This document shows, one piece after another, positions 1 through 10,459 of a stretch of DNA of 64,000 nucleotides. Position numbers and translations under genes: made by a program. Location: the NCBI GenBank assembly GCA_013400115.1, contig VXBP01003652.1, positions 1,365,698 to 1,429,697 of the forward strand, given 5' to 3'. Position 1 is the stretch's first letter. Every line of letters begins with the position of its first letter. The stretch is from Rhinopomastus cyanomelas (Eukaryota; Chordata; Aves; Bucerotiformes; Rhinopomastidae). The notes under the pieces were generated by a model. It was not told the origin of the DNA. It did not search any database and was given only the letters and a program-made list of their open reading frames with translations.

Positions 1-50
1 GCGGGGAAGCCTTGGTAAACTGGATGTGGGGTTGGGTTTCTCTGACTTAC

Positions 51-3000
51 TGAAATCTGCATCGATGAAGATGGGCTCAGCACCAGTCACCTTTGCCATG
101 GCCTCCAGGTCGCGGTAGTGCCAGCGGTTTTTCTCAATGTTGTTTTCAGGCACAAAAGGTTTCCGGGTTTCCGATAACCTCACTACTCCAGTGAGCTCGA
201 TCTCATCTTCAATCTGAAGAGACACAGAGGAGGAGAAAAGGACTCTTGCAAGATTCAGTTCATGTTCTGGCCTACCAGGTCCAACAGGGCACCTGTGGGG
301 TCAGACTATACATCAAGTGGTCCTGCCCTGCAGTGAGGCAGTGCTGTAACCCAGCAGTGAAAGCAGCAGACCAAGAATATCTCCATGTTAGTAAAAATCA
401 TAATTTAATTAAAAAAATGTGGGAAGAACTCGTTTGTCTTCTTTAAAAAGCACAAGAGCCATTTCAGTAACTTTTATGAGGCTGAACATGGCCACTGCCA
501 TCTGGGTTTGTCAGCAGTGCCTCTGGGCTATCACAGGGCAACAGTGATGAACAACGTTCCGCAAGTCCGTCTTACCTGTCCCTTCAGCCTGGTCTCTGGT
601 TTCAGTTTCTTTTTGGGCACAAATCCTCGGTTGACTAAAATTGTGACCCTGGAGATACACAAAGCGTTACGGCTCAGGAATGAAAGGACATTTACTCCTG
701 CTGCTGCCCAGAACTAAGCACCAAAGAAAGAAGCAACCCATGGGTTTGATGCCTCTGTTTTTGTCATCACACTAAAGAGGAACTTCAACACAATTCAAAA
801 TGGATGTAACTGACTGCAACAGCTGCCTTTTATGGGAGAGGGAACGATTTATACAAACCCAACCACCACAATTTAGCTCTTCAAAAACTCATGTGAACTC
901 TGAGTTCTGTTAGCTCACCCCAGTTCTGTGCAGTAGAAAGGAGTGATGACGTTCGCTCCATTTTCCGGGTGGGATGTCAGCCGCCCAGCTTCTCTGGCCT
1001 CTCTCTCAGGGTCCACCAGTGACCGTGGCAAAATGTAGAGCTCCTTGGAGTGGTCGAAACGCCCTCGGACCTTTACAGGTCTGTACTCCAATTCCTTCAG
1101 TTCCATGGGGCTGTGTGGAGCAAGAGGAAAGCAAAATGATGGTTGCAACAGGCTAAACAAATGAGGGGATTTTACTGTGAGAATCACCTCTTAGCTAATA
1201 GTTCACCCTAGGGCCAGCTGGCAAATGGAAAGAGAAGTCAAACACCCCATGGATTAATGGCATCCTGGGGTGGATTAGAAGGTGGGTGTTTAGCAGATTG
1301 AGAGAGGTTCTCCTTCTCTACTCTGCCCTGCTGAGACCACAGCTAGAATCTTGTGTCCAGCTCTGGGCCCCTCAGTTCCAGAAGGACATGGAGCTGCTGG
1401 AGAGAGTCCAGTGCAGAGCCACAAAGATGACAGTATGGAGCATCTCCCTGATGAGGAGAGGCTGAGGGAGCTGGGTCTCTTGAAATTAGAAAAAAGGAGC
1501 CAGAGAGGTGACCCAACGAATGTTGATAAATATGGAAAGGGTAGGTGTCAGGATGGAGCCAGGCTCTGCTCAGGGGCACCCAATGATAGGAGTGGAGGTT
1601 CCACATCAATATGAGAAGGAACTTCTTTCCAGTGAAGGTGGCAGAGCACTGGAAGAGGCTGCCCAGGGGGGTTGTGGAGTCTCCTTCTCTGGAAATGTTT
1701 AAAACCTGCCTGGACATGTTCCTGTGTGACTTGATCTAGGTGATCCTGCTGTGTCAGGGGGATTGGACTGGATGATCTTTCGAGGTCCCTTCCAATCCCT
1801 AATGTTCTGTGATTCTGTGATGAAGCAGCTGGGCAAACATTTTATCAAGAGTATCACAGTGAACCAAATCAACATGATCAGTTGTTGTCCCTGGTGTCTG
1901 TAACCCAGTGCCACCCCACTGGCACTTGCAGGTGACCCTTGGGTGGATGCACTGCAAGCACCTCCAGCCAACAGGGAGTGTTTCCCATCCCAGACTACGA
2001 AACTGAACAACAGAACTGTCTCACAGTTGTGCCACTGGCCAAATGACCTGATAAATCTCTCTCTCATTTTGCACAATGGCTTCATATATGGTGCAAGGTC
2101 TGCTACTGATCCAAATCTCCTTGTCCCAGGAATAATCCCTTTAGAATATCACAGGCACCAGGAGGATCACATGCAGTATGACCACCACACCACATTCTCC
2201 TGAACAGATTCATCCAATTCACATGCACTGGAGACAGACAGGCTCACTTATTCTTTTACTAAAAGAAAATAACAGGATGTCTGTCTCTTTAATTCCTGTG
2301 CACGTCCTAATTCCCACTGCCTTCCTCCATTTTCTTGCAGTTTTGTTTAACTCATTAGTGGGGGGACTACAAATCTATCCGCCCAGCACACTATTAGAGC
2401 TCTGTAGACAGTAAACCATCTCTGTTTCCTCACTCTAATGTCAGAGGGATGGGCTCTGATGTAATTCTTGATGCCAGTTGTGCAATCAAATCCAACTTCC
2501 ATTTTCGTCGCTGAACCTGAAAGCACACAAACACAGAAGGAATTCCTTACGGTTCAGCAGAGCAGATCTCTCCTTTAAAGAGTCACAAACAGGACATTTG
2601 GAAAACAGAAATGTAAACCAGCAGGAAACCTTTACCTTGCCTGTGAACTGGAAAAAATCTGACAGCCCTCAAGTGCTGATCTCTTGAAATAAGGAAATAG
2701 TGACTCGTACCTGCCAAGTGCCCAGACAGAATGAGGTCAGAGGGACCAGGAGAAGGCCCCACTTGAGAAAGGAGTCCTCTCTAGATGCTTCAGCAGCTGT
2801 TGTAGAGCTTCGTGGTCGGCAGAACTTCAAATAAACATCTAGAGGAAAACAAAATGAAGAATAGGATTTGTACAGGAGAGGAGATGCCAATTCCTGCTGA
2901 AATTGTTCTCTCTTGGCATGAAGTTATAACAGGGCAGAAGCCCAAACAAATCTCCTCACCTCTAGTCTGCTGAGCCAGCCCAGAACCTGCTTTAGTTGGG

Positions 3001-3756
3001 GGATATCCAAACAAAGTTCTTCTAATCAAGCACTGCGATACCTGATGAAACAAGAGAATTTGTTTCTAGATGGGAGCAGCTGCCTCAGTAATTGCATGAA
3101 ATTTCGCTTGCCCCTTTGTTTAAGCCTCATCTGAGCAACAGCCTGTGAAACACTACAGGTGGGGTTATATTTTTAAAAACACTAAAATAAAATTCCAGTA
3201 ACACTGCTGAATAGAGCACTGGAAAGGATCTGTCTCTCCAGTGCCATCAGGTGATGCACACACCATCTCAGCTTGGGCTTGGAAGCAGCACCAGGGCAGA
3301 TTTACTGCCTTCGGGACACCTTTTGCTCACTTCTAGCAGAAAAGACCCCCTTTTTGCTCACTTTCAGCACCGCTTCGCCCTGCACAGTGAAACTTTGACG
3401 AGGAAAGGTGTCACCAACCCCCAGAGTCTGGCCCCAGCACCTGCAGAGCGGTGGCTGTAGGGGATCCGACTGGGTGCTCGTATTGGGAGAGACCAGGCCC
3501 GGACAGCAGCGGGGCCCGGCTGGGTGAGGCCTCGCTCCCCTCAGGCCTTAGTCAGTCCCAGTGCCAGTGCCAGTGCCTCCCCTGTTCCCCATAGGCCTCA
3601 GCCGGTCCCGGTGCCTCCTCCACTCCCCTCAGGCCTCAGCCGGTTCCTGTCCCGGTGCCTCCCGCGCTCTCCTCAGGCCTCAGCCCTCACCCGTTCCCGC
3701 CGCTCCAGCAGCAGCCACAGCCCCGCGCGCAGCCTCAACCCCACCACCGCCGCCAT
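51..3756 (-). CDS. SURF1: SURF1 cytochrome c oxidase assembly factor (7 exons visible, 3' end outside window)
   Basis: Coding exons in transcription order: 3691-3756, 2960-3041, 2711-2838, 2434-2516, 919-1110, 576-648, 51-213. All have AG acceptors and GT donors and the phases match throughout, giving 262 complete codons. The protein matches vertebrate SURF1, an inner-membrane mitochondrial protein needed to assemble complex IV. The N-terminus is basic and mitochondrial-targeting-like; the first membrane span is about residues 73-91 (contains LGTWQ), followed by VQRRKWKLDLIAQL. Conserved stretches include PMELKELEYRPVKVRGRFDH, VTILVNRGFVP and NRWHYRDLEAMAK. The last exon (second membrane span) lies left of base 1. 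The start ATG at 3756 sits inside a CpG island and is read divergently from SURF2. The intron at 1111-2433 holds a CR1 inserted antisense to the gene. No disabling change is seen. Confidence 0.95.
1250..1820 (+). mobile_element. CR1 LINE 3' fragment in SURF1 intron
   Basis: Sequence has the typical avian CR1 ORF2 C-terminal coding remnant (GATGAGGAGAGGCTGAGGGA) and the 3' end TCCAATCCCTAATGTTCTGT followed by GATTCTGTGATG. It is 5'-truncated and lies antisense to SURF1. Several frame breaks; not coding now. Confidence 0.9.
3536..3690. repeat. Degenerate GC-rich minisatellite at the SURF1 first-exon donor
   Basis: The core AGGCCTCAGCC recurs at about 3593, 3631 and 3675, with a diverged copy (AGGCCTTAGTC) at 3543. 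Spacings are 50, 38 and 44 bases. Units also share GGTCCCGGTGCCTCC-like blocks, and CAGTGC is locally reiterated at 3557-3575. The array ends at the SURF1 exon 1 donor (3685-3690, read on the minus strand), so unit-number variation would lie in SURF1 intron 1. Confidence 0.6.
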
Positions 3757-3925
3757 GGCAACGCCCCCGCCGCCGCCCGTCTCTTCCCGCACCGCCCCCG
3801 GCCCAGCCCGCCCCGGCGGGGGCCGCTCCGGCCTCTCCTCTCGATGGTAGCGGCGGCCCCGCCGCGTGGCCGCACCGGAAGTGGGGAAGTGGCGGCGCGT
3901 TCCCGTGTGGCGGCGGGGACGCGCA
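3757..3925. promoter_or_regulatory. Bidirectional SURF1/SURF2 CpG-island promoter
   Basis: Only 169 bases separate the divergent SURF1 and SURF2 start codons. The segment is very GC- and CpG-rich and has no obvious TATA box. It contains an ETS-type site CCGGAAGTG at 3875-3883, and ATGGCGG motifs (YY1-like core) overlap both start codons. The mammalian SURF1/SURF2 promoter is known to be bidirectional and to use ETS and YY1 sites, so this arrangement appears conserved. Transcription starts cannot be placed from sequence alone. Confidence 0.75.
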
Positions 3926-6687
3926 ATGGCGGGGCCCGGGCCTGGCAGCGCGGCTGTGGCCGAGGCCGAGGTGCCCGAAGCGGAGCGGCAGTTCCTGCGG
4001 CAGCACCCGCTGCTCCGCCTCGCCGGGCCAGGCAAGGTGCGAGCGAAACCGGCACCGGGGCTGGGAGGCCTTGAGGGCCCAGGGTGGGGGGACACGGGAC
4101 TGTGGCGCCTTCCCGAGGAGTTCGTGGGGGGATGCGGGGCCGTGAGGGGGAAGAGGCCGGTGGCCGCAGGGCGGGGAGGGTATCTCTCAAGCGAGGGTAT
4201 CCCGGCCAGGGGGCTTCTCTGTCGCCGTGGAAGTGGGTGGAAGGTTGAGGCGAATGCGGGTAGGGGCTGGAAGATGCGGGTGGGAGCTGGAGGTGTCTTC
4301 CCCGAGCTGAGCTTCCCTGACCTCTGTCGTTCTCCTGCAGGTTTGCTGCCGGCTGACGGGCCACGAGATGCCCTGTCGGCTGTCAGAGCTGCAGGCTTAC
4401 ACCAATGGCAAGAAGTACCAGCGGCTGATAAAGACAGCCAGGGAGTTTGACTATGGCAAGTTTGAGCCCCATATAGTGCCCAGCACAAAGAACCTGTACG
4501 TGTTCTTCCTCCTGCCCCACACTTTGTTCGATCTCGGGCACAAAGTGGTTGAACTTTGCAAAATTCTTGAGTGCTTCTGGGTTTGGGGAGGCTGGGAAAG
4601 GCTTTGTAAAGCATTTCTTGACTTGGAGCATAGTGCTCGTAAGTGAAGAGTCAAGTAATAACCAACCTAACCTCTGTCACTGGCTTTTTGTTTCTTTCTG
4701 TGTCTGTCAGGCACCAGCTGTTCTGCAAACTCACTCTCAGACACATCAACAAGCTTCCAGAGCACGTGCTGCGTCACGTCGAAGGGAAGCGCTATCAGAA
4801 GGCCCTAAAAACATGTAAGTAGCTTTTCTAAAGGTAAAAGCTAAAACTGCTTTCCCTGAGCTGTTGAGATTCCAATAGCTCTGCATGAAGGAAGGGGATC
4901 GGTTTTCTCTAGATACACAGCAAGGTGCCACCACGGCTGTGCTGTTCCTTAGCAGAGAAGGCAAGTCCCAGACCTTAGGAGCAGTTGGCCTCTAGTAAAT
5001 ACCTGGGAACATCCTCGAGTGCTTCTGAAACTTCCCCAGAGAGGGTGGTTCAATCAGCCAGCAAAGTCTCTGTTATCTTTCCTGTCTCTTGTGGTCTGAT
5101 CGATCACTGTAGGCTACACCAATCTATTTTAGAGTTGTTGAGTTGCATTTAACATAAGGTAGAGCTGGAAAGGACAGGACTTGGGTGGTTGATGGGGTGG
5201 CCTTGTGGAGAGCTGCCTGACACCTCGTATTCTTAGACGAGCAGTGCCAGAAGGAAGGAGTGGAGTATGTCCCTGCCTGCTTGCGACACAAGAAGCAACA
5301 GAGGCAGCGCCCTGATGACGAGATGAATGGGAGCAGGCAGCCCTACAGAAAAGAGGAGTTCTGGGAGCCAAAGTCCAGTGATGAGGATGGAGAGGAGACA
5401 GATGACAGCATGAGTGACCTGTACCCACGTGAGTAAGAACATTGGGATCATCTGAAGGCAGTTTGTTGGCTGTTTTCCTTCCAGCTGCATCCTGCTCCCT
5501 GCTGAGGCATCTGACTTCCATCCAGTTGGGGATTCTTGGGTTTTGGAAAAAGCCTGATGCTGCTAGATAAGCAATGGCAGTAATAATTTGATTTGGATCA
5601 ATAAAGTGTGAGGGGAGGGAGACAAGACCCTCTGGAATTTACTGCTTTAGGCATTTCCACCTCTTGTCGTTTCTCCGCAAGTCCTTAAGTCTGACAGCGG
5701 TTGGTCAGGCTGTTGCTGTAGGAGAGCAGAGGCATCAAACCTCTGAAGCACCTGTGCTGAACAGTTCCCAGGATAGGAATAGTGAGAGCACCAGGCACTT
5801 TCTGATTAAACACAGGCACGTGTGTTTCCTGAGTGTTTCAGCAGTGGTTGTACCTGCTCAGAGACTGGGAACATCTTGGCACATCACGTCAAAGTAGAGT
5901 TAGGGGAGGCAGAGCTAGTGCACAGGGAACTGATCCTGAGCTGTATCTTTGTAATTCAGCTGCACTCTTCCCAGAGAAAAGCCCAGCAGCTTCACAACCC
6001 ACAGAGGGTGGCAATGACTTTGCAACAGACAGTGAGGACGATGGGGCCAAGCAGAATGGCGATGTGAACGGGGAGGCCAGTGGAAGAGCGGATGTCAACA
6101 GAGCAGTCGGCAAGAAAAGGGGCAAGGTGGGAGTCACACCGCTGCGTGGAACTGGAATCTCATCCTGTAGGTGTTTGAGCTATTCCTGTCCGAGAACCAG
6201 CAGAAGGTGCAAAATGCTTGAGAACAGACTTTCTCTATGTGCCAGCCACTGTCTCGCATCTCAAGGTGTGAATTGCTACCAGTAAATGTTTATCCTGCCT
6301 GTATAAGTATCTCCTGTTTGGTGGGATCCTGCTGTCTGCTCTCTTTCATGGGGAGACTGCAGCATGTCTTGTTGGGTTCCATGATCTTCCTCTCCATTCA
6401 CATAGTAGTTCAACCCTTCCGAAGTCATAGGGTCCTTCTAGACAGTTTTCTGGCCAGGACCTGAGTGGTGTCACTTCCCTGAGTGGGAAGCAGGCAGGTT
6501 TTAGATAAAGTTGGATAAACTCCTCTTTGAGCTCCTTTGGGCAGGGCTGGATTTGGGGTTTGGAAACAAGCTGATTTAATGACTTAACTTTTCTTCTCTA
6601 CAGAAACAGTCAGGCCCTTTAAAGAAGAAAATCAAGAGTCATCATCGAAAACCCAAGAACTTCAAGAAAACAATCAATGGCAAATAA
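3926..6687 (+). CDS. SURF2: SURF2 surfeit locus protein 2
   Basis: Six exons: 3926-4036, 4341-4495, 4711-4814, 5237-5428, 5960-6126, 6604-6687 (stop TAA 6685-6687). The total is 813 bases, 270 aa, against about 256 aa in human, with all phases continuous. Diagnostic matches to vertebrate SURF2 are MPCRLSELQAYTNGKKYQRL, FEPHIVPSTKN, LTLRHINKLPEHVLRH, GVEYVPACL and the acidic FWEPKSSDEDGEETDDSMSD. The C-terminus is strongly basic (KKKIKSHHRKPKNFKK), as in nuclear/nucleolar proteins. Molecular function is poorly defined; it is a housekeeping gene driven from the promoter shared with SURF1. The start ATG at 3926 is the first in-frame ATG after the CpG island. AATAAA at 6683-6688 overlaps the stop codon. 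Confidence 0.95.
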
Positions 6688-6688
6688 A
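6683..6688 (+). terminator. Possible SURF2 polyadenylation signal overlapping the stop codon
   Basis: AATAAA occurs exactly across the TAA stop of SURF2. A GT-rich stretch follows about 35-85 bases on. If used, the 3' UTR would be only about 20 bases. The next candidate, ATTAAA near 7194, lies inside a CR1 element and would give a longer tail. Confidence 0.4.
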
Positions 6689-6841
6689 TCTTATGATCAG
6701 TACATGGCCTGAAGCCTGTTGTATAACCACTGCAGAGGATGCATGAGGCTGGCTAAGGTGTTTGCCCACTCCAGCCAGGGGAACAGTGGAGTGGAATGAA
6801 GTTGTACTCTCAACAGCCTCATCCTCTGGGGTCAGGAGGGT

Positions 6842-7805
6842 TTACTAGGGTTGGAAGGGGCCTTCAAAGGCCATCGGGTCCAACCCTCCTGCTCAAGCAG
6901 CATGCAAATTGCTGAAAAGCAGAACAGCTTTAAAAACCTCAAGAGACTCCACAAAACCTCATCCAGCTGGGTGAAACACAGCTGGAGATGTGAAACATCT
7001 CCAGACAAGGGAGCCCACAGTCTCCCTGGGCAACCCCTTCCAATGTTTAATAACCTTGACTGTAAAGACATTTTTGCTCAGATTTAGGTGGAAACTCCTG
7101 TGTTCAAGCTGCATCCATTATCTCTTGTCCTGTCTGATGCCACTGAACAGAGAGGATTCCTTTCTGTTAGCCCTCATGGATTTACAGACAGTGATTAAAT
7201 CCTCTCAGAGCCTTCTTTTGTCCAAACTAGGAGAAGTCCCAGTGTTCTCAATCTCTCTTCACAAGGCAGGTATTCGAAGCCCCCAATCATCCTCATAGCT
7301 CTGCATTGCTCTCCATTAGTTCCTCTATCCCTTTTGAACTGGAGACAGGATTCCAGGTGCTGCCTCACTAAATCAGAATAAAGGGGTAGAAGAACCTCCC
7401 TCGATCTGCTGGACACACTCCTCTTGATCCATCCCAACACCCTATTGGCCTTGACCACCAGGGCCTATTGCTGATCCCTTTTCAGTTTGTCATCCACAAC
7501 AACTCACAGATCCCTCTCCCCAAGGGTGCTCTCTAGCTGGTCACTACCCAACCTGTATTAATGCCTCCCATTATTCCTTCCCAAGTGAAGGACTCTACAT
7601 TCATCCCTGTTAAAACTCACTCAATTCCTCTCAACCCTACTCTCCAGCCTGTCCAGATCTTGTAGAGCTCACCAGCCACTAGGTGAATCAGCCAATCTAC
7701 CCAGTTTGGTATCATCAGCAAACTTGCTGCGTAGACCTTTTATTCCATCATCAATATCATTAATGAAGATGCTGAACAGCACTGGACCTGGGACTAATCC
7801 CTGGG
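6842..7805 (-). mobile_element. Long inverted CR1 LINE copy between SURF2 and SURF4
   Basis: About 960 bases of CR1 read on the minus strand. The 3' end is at the low coordinates (plus strand shows GGGTTGGAAGGGGCCTTCAA) and the body runs up to a TTGATGATGATACC-type reverse-transcriptase tail region near 7700. Decayed ORF2 C-terminal coding is recognisable at about 7200-7460 (GWIKRSVSSRSREVLLPLYS on the minus strand). It belongs to a different, apparently older subfamily than most copies in the window. It fills most of the SURF2/SURF4 intergenic gap; I see no gene there. Confidence 0.85.
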
Positions 7806-7894
7806 TTCCAGTAAGTGAGAGGGACAGTGCACAAGGCCGCTAACCAGCGTTTCCAGGTAGCCAGTCTGCAGTGTCAGAGGCCACACACGCCAAG

Positions 7895-10459
7895 TGGATA
7901 CAAAGATGCCATTGTTTTATTTTGATTGTTTCCAAAAATCAAAACATTTTCAAACACAACTAAGGTACAAAATACAGCATAAAATGAGAATTTATACTTT
8001 TTTCTTTTTTTTTTTCCTCACATAGAAAGCAAAAATATATCCAGAGTGAATTCCAGAACACTTTGCAGAGCCAATTGAGAGCAGACTTCCTGCTTGTGAG
8101 AGCTTCTCAGCCATGGGCAGAGGTCACTGTCTGTTTGGGAGACACACAAATCACAGCAGTCCGTGTAGGAAACCAGAACCTTCCGCATCAGAACTCACAG
8201 TTTGTAAGTCACCGTTACTCTGCTGCCTAGAAATGCCTTACAGTGCCTTCCCTGCTTAACTGTGCCCCACTAGCACCAGAATAGTTCTGCTGCAAGGGAC
8301 AGTCAGTTCTTTCTCTGGGGTCTTTCATTGGAAAGGGGACTCAGTTTTCCCAGAGGAAACTTAAGGACTTCAGACTAGTCCATCAACCAGCTCCTTAGTC
8401 AGGGCACTAGTCCATCATTCAACAACTTAGGGCACAAAGAAGTTGAGAAAAGCAAGGTAAGGGGCTGCTTGTTTCTAAAGTTCCTTTTATAAATACTAAC
8501 ATCAACAGCAGTTATGATAGCCAAGAGGGGCTGCATTGATGCAGTCTAAGACTGAGGACCTGTAGTGAAACTGAGCAAAAGCAGCCTATGCTGCTGACAG
8601 GAGACAGGCACAGTGAAGGTTTGAGGTGAAAACTTCTCTTGCAAAACCCATTTAGAGGAAAATCTCTGACCTGACACACCGACTTCCCCTCCATCTACCG
8701 CCACACCAGTTCATGTCCTTCAGCAGCAGCCCACCTTGCTGTTTTCCCCTCAAGATGATGAGAGCACTGGTTTTACATTCAGTGCTTTTCTAGTTGTCAT
8801 CAGTTCTTTCAGTCTCATTTTCTCTCCTTAAAAACAACCGTTAAGCTGAACTGTTAAGGTTAGTGTCCTTACCAGGAGTTCCTGGTAAACAGCTCCTGTT
8901 GCTGGTCAGCTGAATTACTCCAACAAACAGCTGAGCAGCAGCTTTCTCAAGGGAGACAACAGTGCGAGGAATCAAAGTAATGTTAGCAAGTTGGTAGGGC
9001 TCATGCTTTCTAGAATTCTTTCAGGATCTAGTGAAACTGGTTCACTTAAGTGACTAGCAGAGGACAAAATGCCTCCTCTGAGCAGCACTAAGCATGCTCA
9101 TGGCACAGGGGTTGTGGCACCGAGGTGAAATCAGGGCCTTCCTCTCTCTCCTCATTATTCTGCTGAGGAGTTCCTCGCTCTGAACAACCAAGTTACATCC
9201 CTGGCTGCTAATTCACTGCACAGGCTTTGCACTTGCATCCTCCACTTATAACAGTTTGTGTATAGAGTTGAGAACCAGGGCTATGGCAGCACAAAGCTGA
9301 CTTCCACATGTCCTCCCTACACATCTCTGGGGTGGTCCAAGATGGCAGAGAAGGGGCTGCACTCAAGCTCAGTACCCCAGTTCTCCTGCTGTTCAGTCAA
9401 GTGGGACTGGTACAGCTGAGAGTGACAGAAGTGAATCTAAGAAGCAGAGACTACAGATTAGAAGATTGACTTGCAAGTACTGAGTGCAGGGGAAAAGGGG
9501 AGTTTCCCTAATTCTGAAGACACTTTCACCAATAACCTGCAATTCACACGAGTTTGGGGCATTCATGGATGGAAGCTGGTTCAAAGCAGAAGGGAGCTTT
9601 TGTTATGGAACCTGCAGCACAACTTGGCTCCAATCTTGGGAATTCAGGAGGGGCAGCTTTGTGGAAAGAAAGCTGAAAAGAATTCTTTTGGCACAGAATT
9701 TTCACAGAATCTAACTTGCTGTCTCTTCAGGAGTATCTACCCCTTCCTTCTTGAAACATGATTAGCCATATGAGATTCTGGATAAGCAGTACCAGGTTCT
9801 CTCTTCTCAAGAGCAGAACTGGGACAGTTTAAAAACCCTCTCCCTCTCCTTACCTAGAGGGAGATACAACAGCTTTCAGAGTTTTCATTTTACCTTCTTT
9901 TTGGGGAGGACAGGAAAGACCTCCCCCATTAAATAAACTAGAATTACAGGCCTCTGAGTAGCAAAATAACAGTGATTATTTTTTTCTTGATGCTGCTTTC
10001 CACCTTGATGAGCAACGCTACAACCACCAATGGAACTCCTTATGCACAACACAGTTTGGATGAGGGTAAGAAAGGGGATCCACTTTTTTAGTTATAGCTG
10101 GAACCCGAGAGCACACTGATACAGCTGTATCTGCTCACAGTACTTCAAATATTAAAACACCACTGACATTAAAAGTCAGCAACTGTTCTATACTGCAGCT
10201 CACTGAAGCATCAGCAAAATGCAGGTTCCTTGGTTAGTTCCAAATCTAGGAAGTTAGGAGAAACCTAGGCAACATTCCTTGAAGAAATAGGATTTTATCT
10301 ATTATATTACTGGTGCCACTGGAAATCAAATTCAAAACATCTGTGCCTTTAACAGGAAGGGGGCATGTACGTGTAAAATGCTGGCAGTTTTTGTTGAATC
10401 CATAGAGAATCAGTTCTGGACTTAATATGTTATGTCCCAAAAAAGTGTTGCTATTCCTG
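7895..10459 (-). other. SURF4: SURF4 3' untranslated region
   Basis: About 2.56 kb between the SURF4 stop codon (10460-10462) and a minus-strand AATAAA (plus-strand TTTATT at 7916-7921). No repeat or other gene was recognised in it. A T-rich tract lies at about 7998-8015. Only short spurious reading frames occur on either strand. The mRNA end is inferred from the signal, not observed. Confidence 0.7.
7916..7921 (-). terminator. SURF4: SURF4 polyadenylation signal
   Basis: Plus-strand TTTATT reads AATAAA on the minus strand, downstream of SURF4. It is the last canonical signal before the inverted CR1. Confidence 0.6.

Noticed and set aside
3673..4614. 313-codon minus-strand open frame across the SURF1/SURF2 promoter
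   Set aside because: It is a stop-poor artefact of GC-rich DNA. It runs antisense through SURF2 exons 1-2 and only its last part coincides with SURF1 exon 1, whose real start is the ATG at 3756.
8400..10400. Possible extra exons or a small gene downstream of the SURF4 stop
   Set aside because: Reading frames are short and patternless. The interval fits a SURF4 3' UTR ending at the minus-strand AATAAA at 7916-7921.
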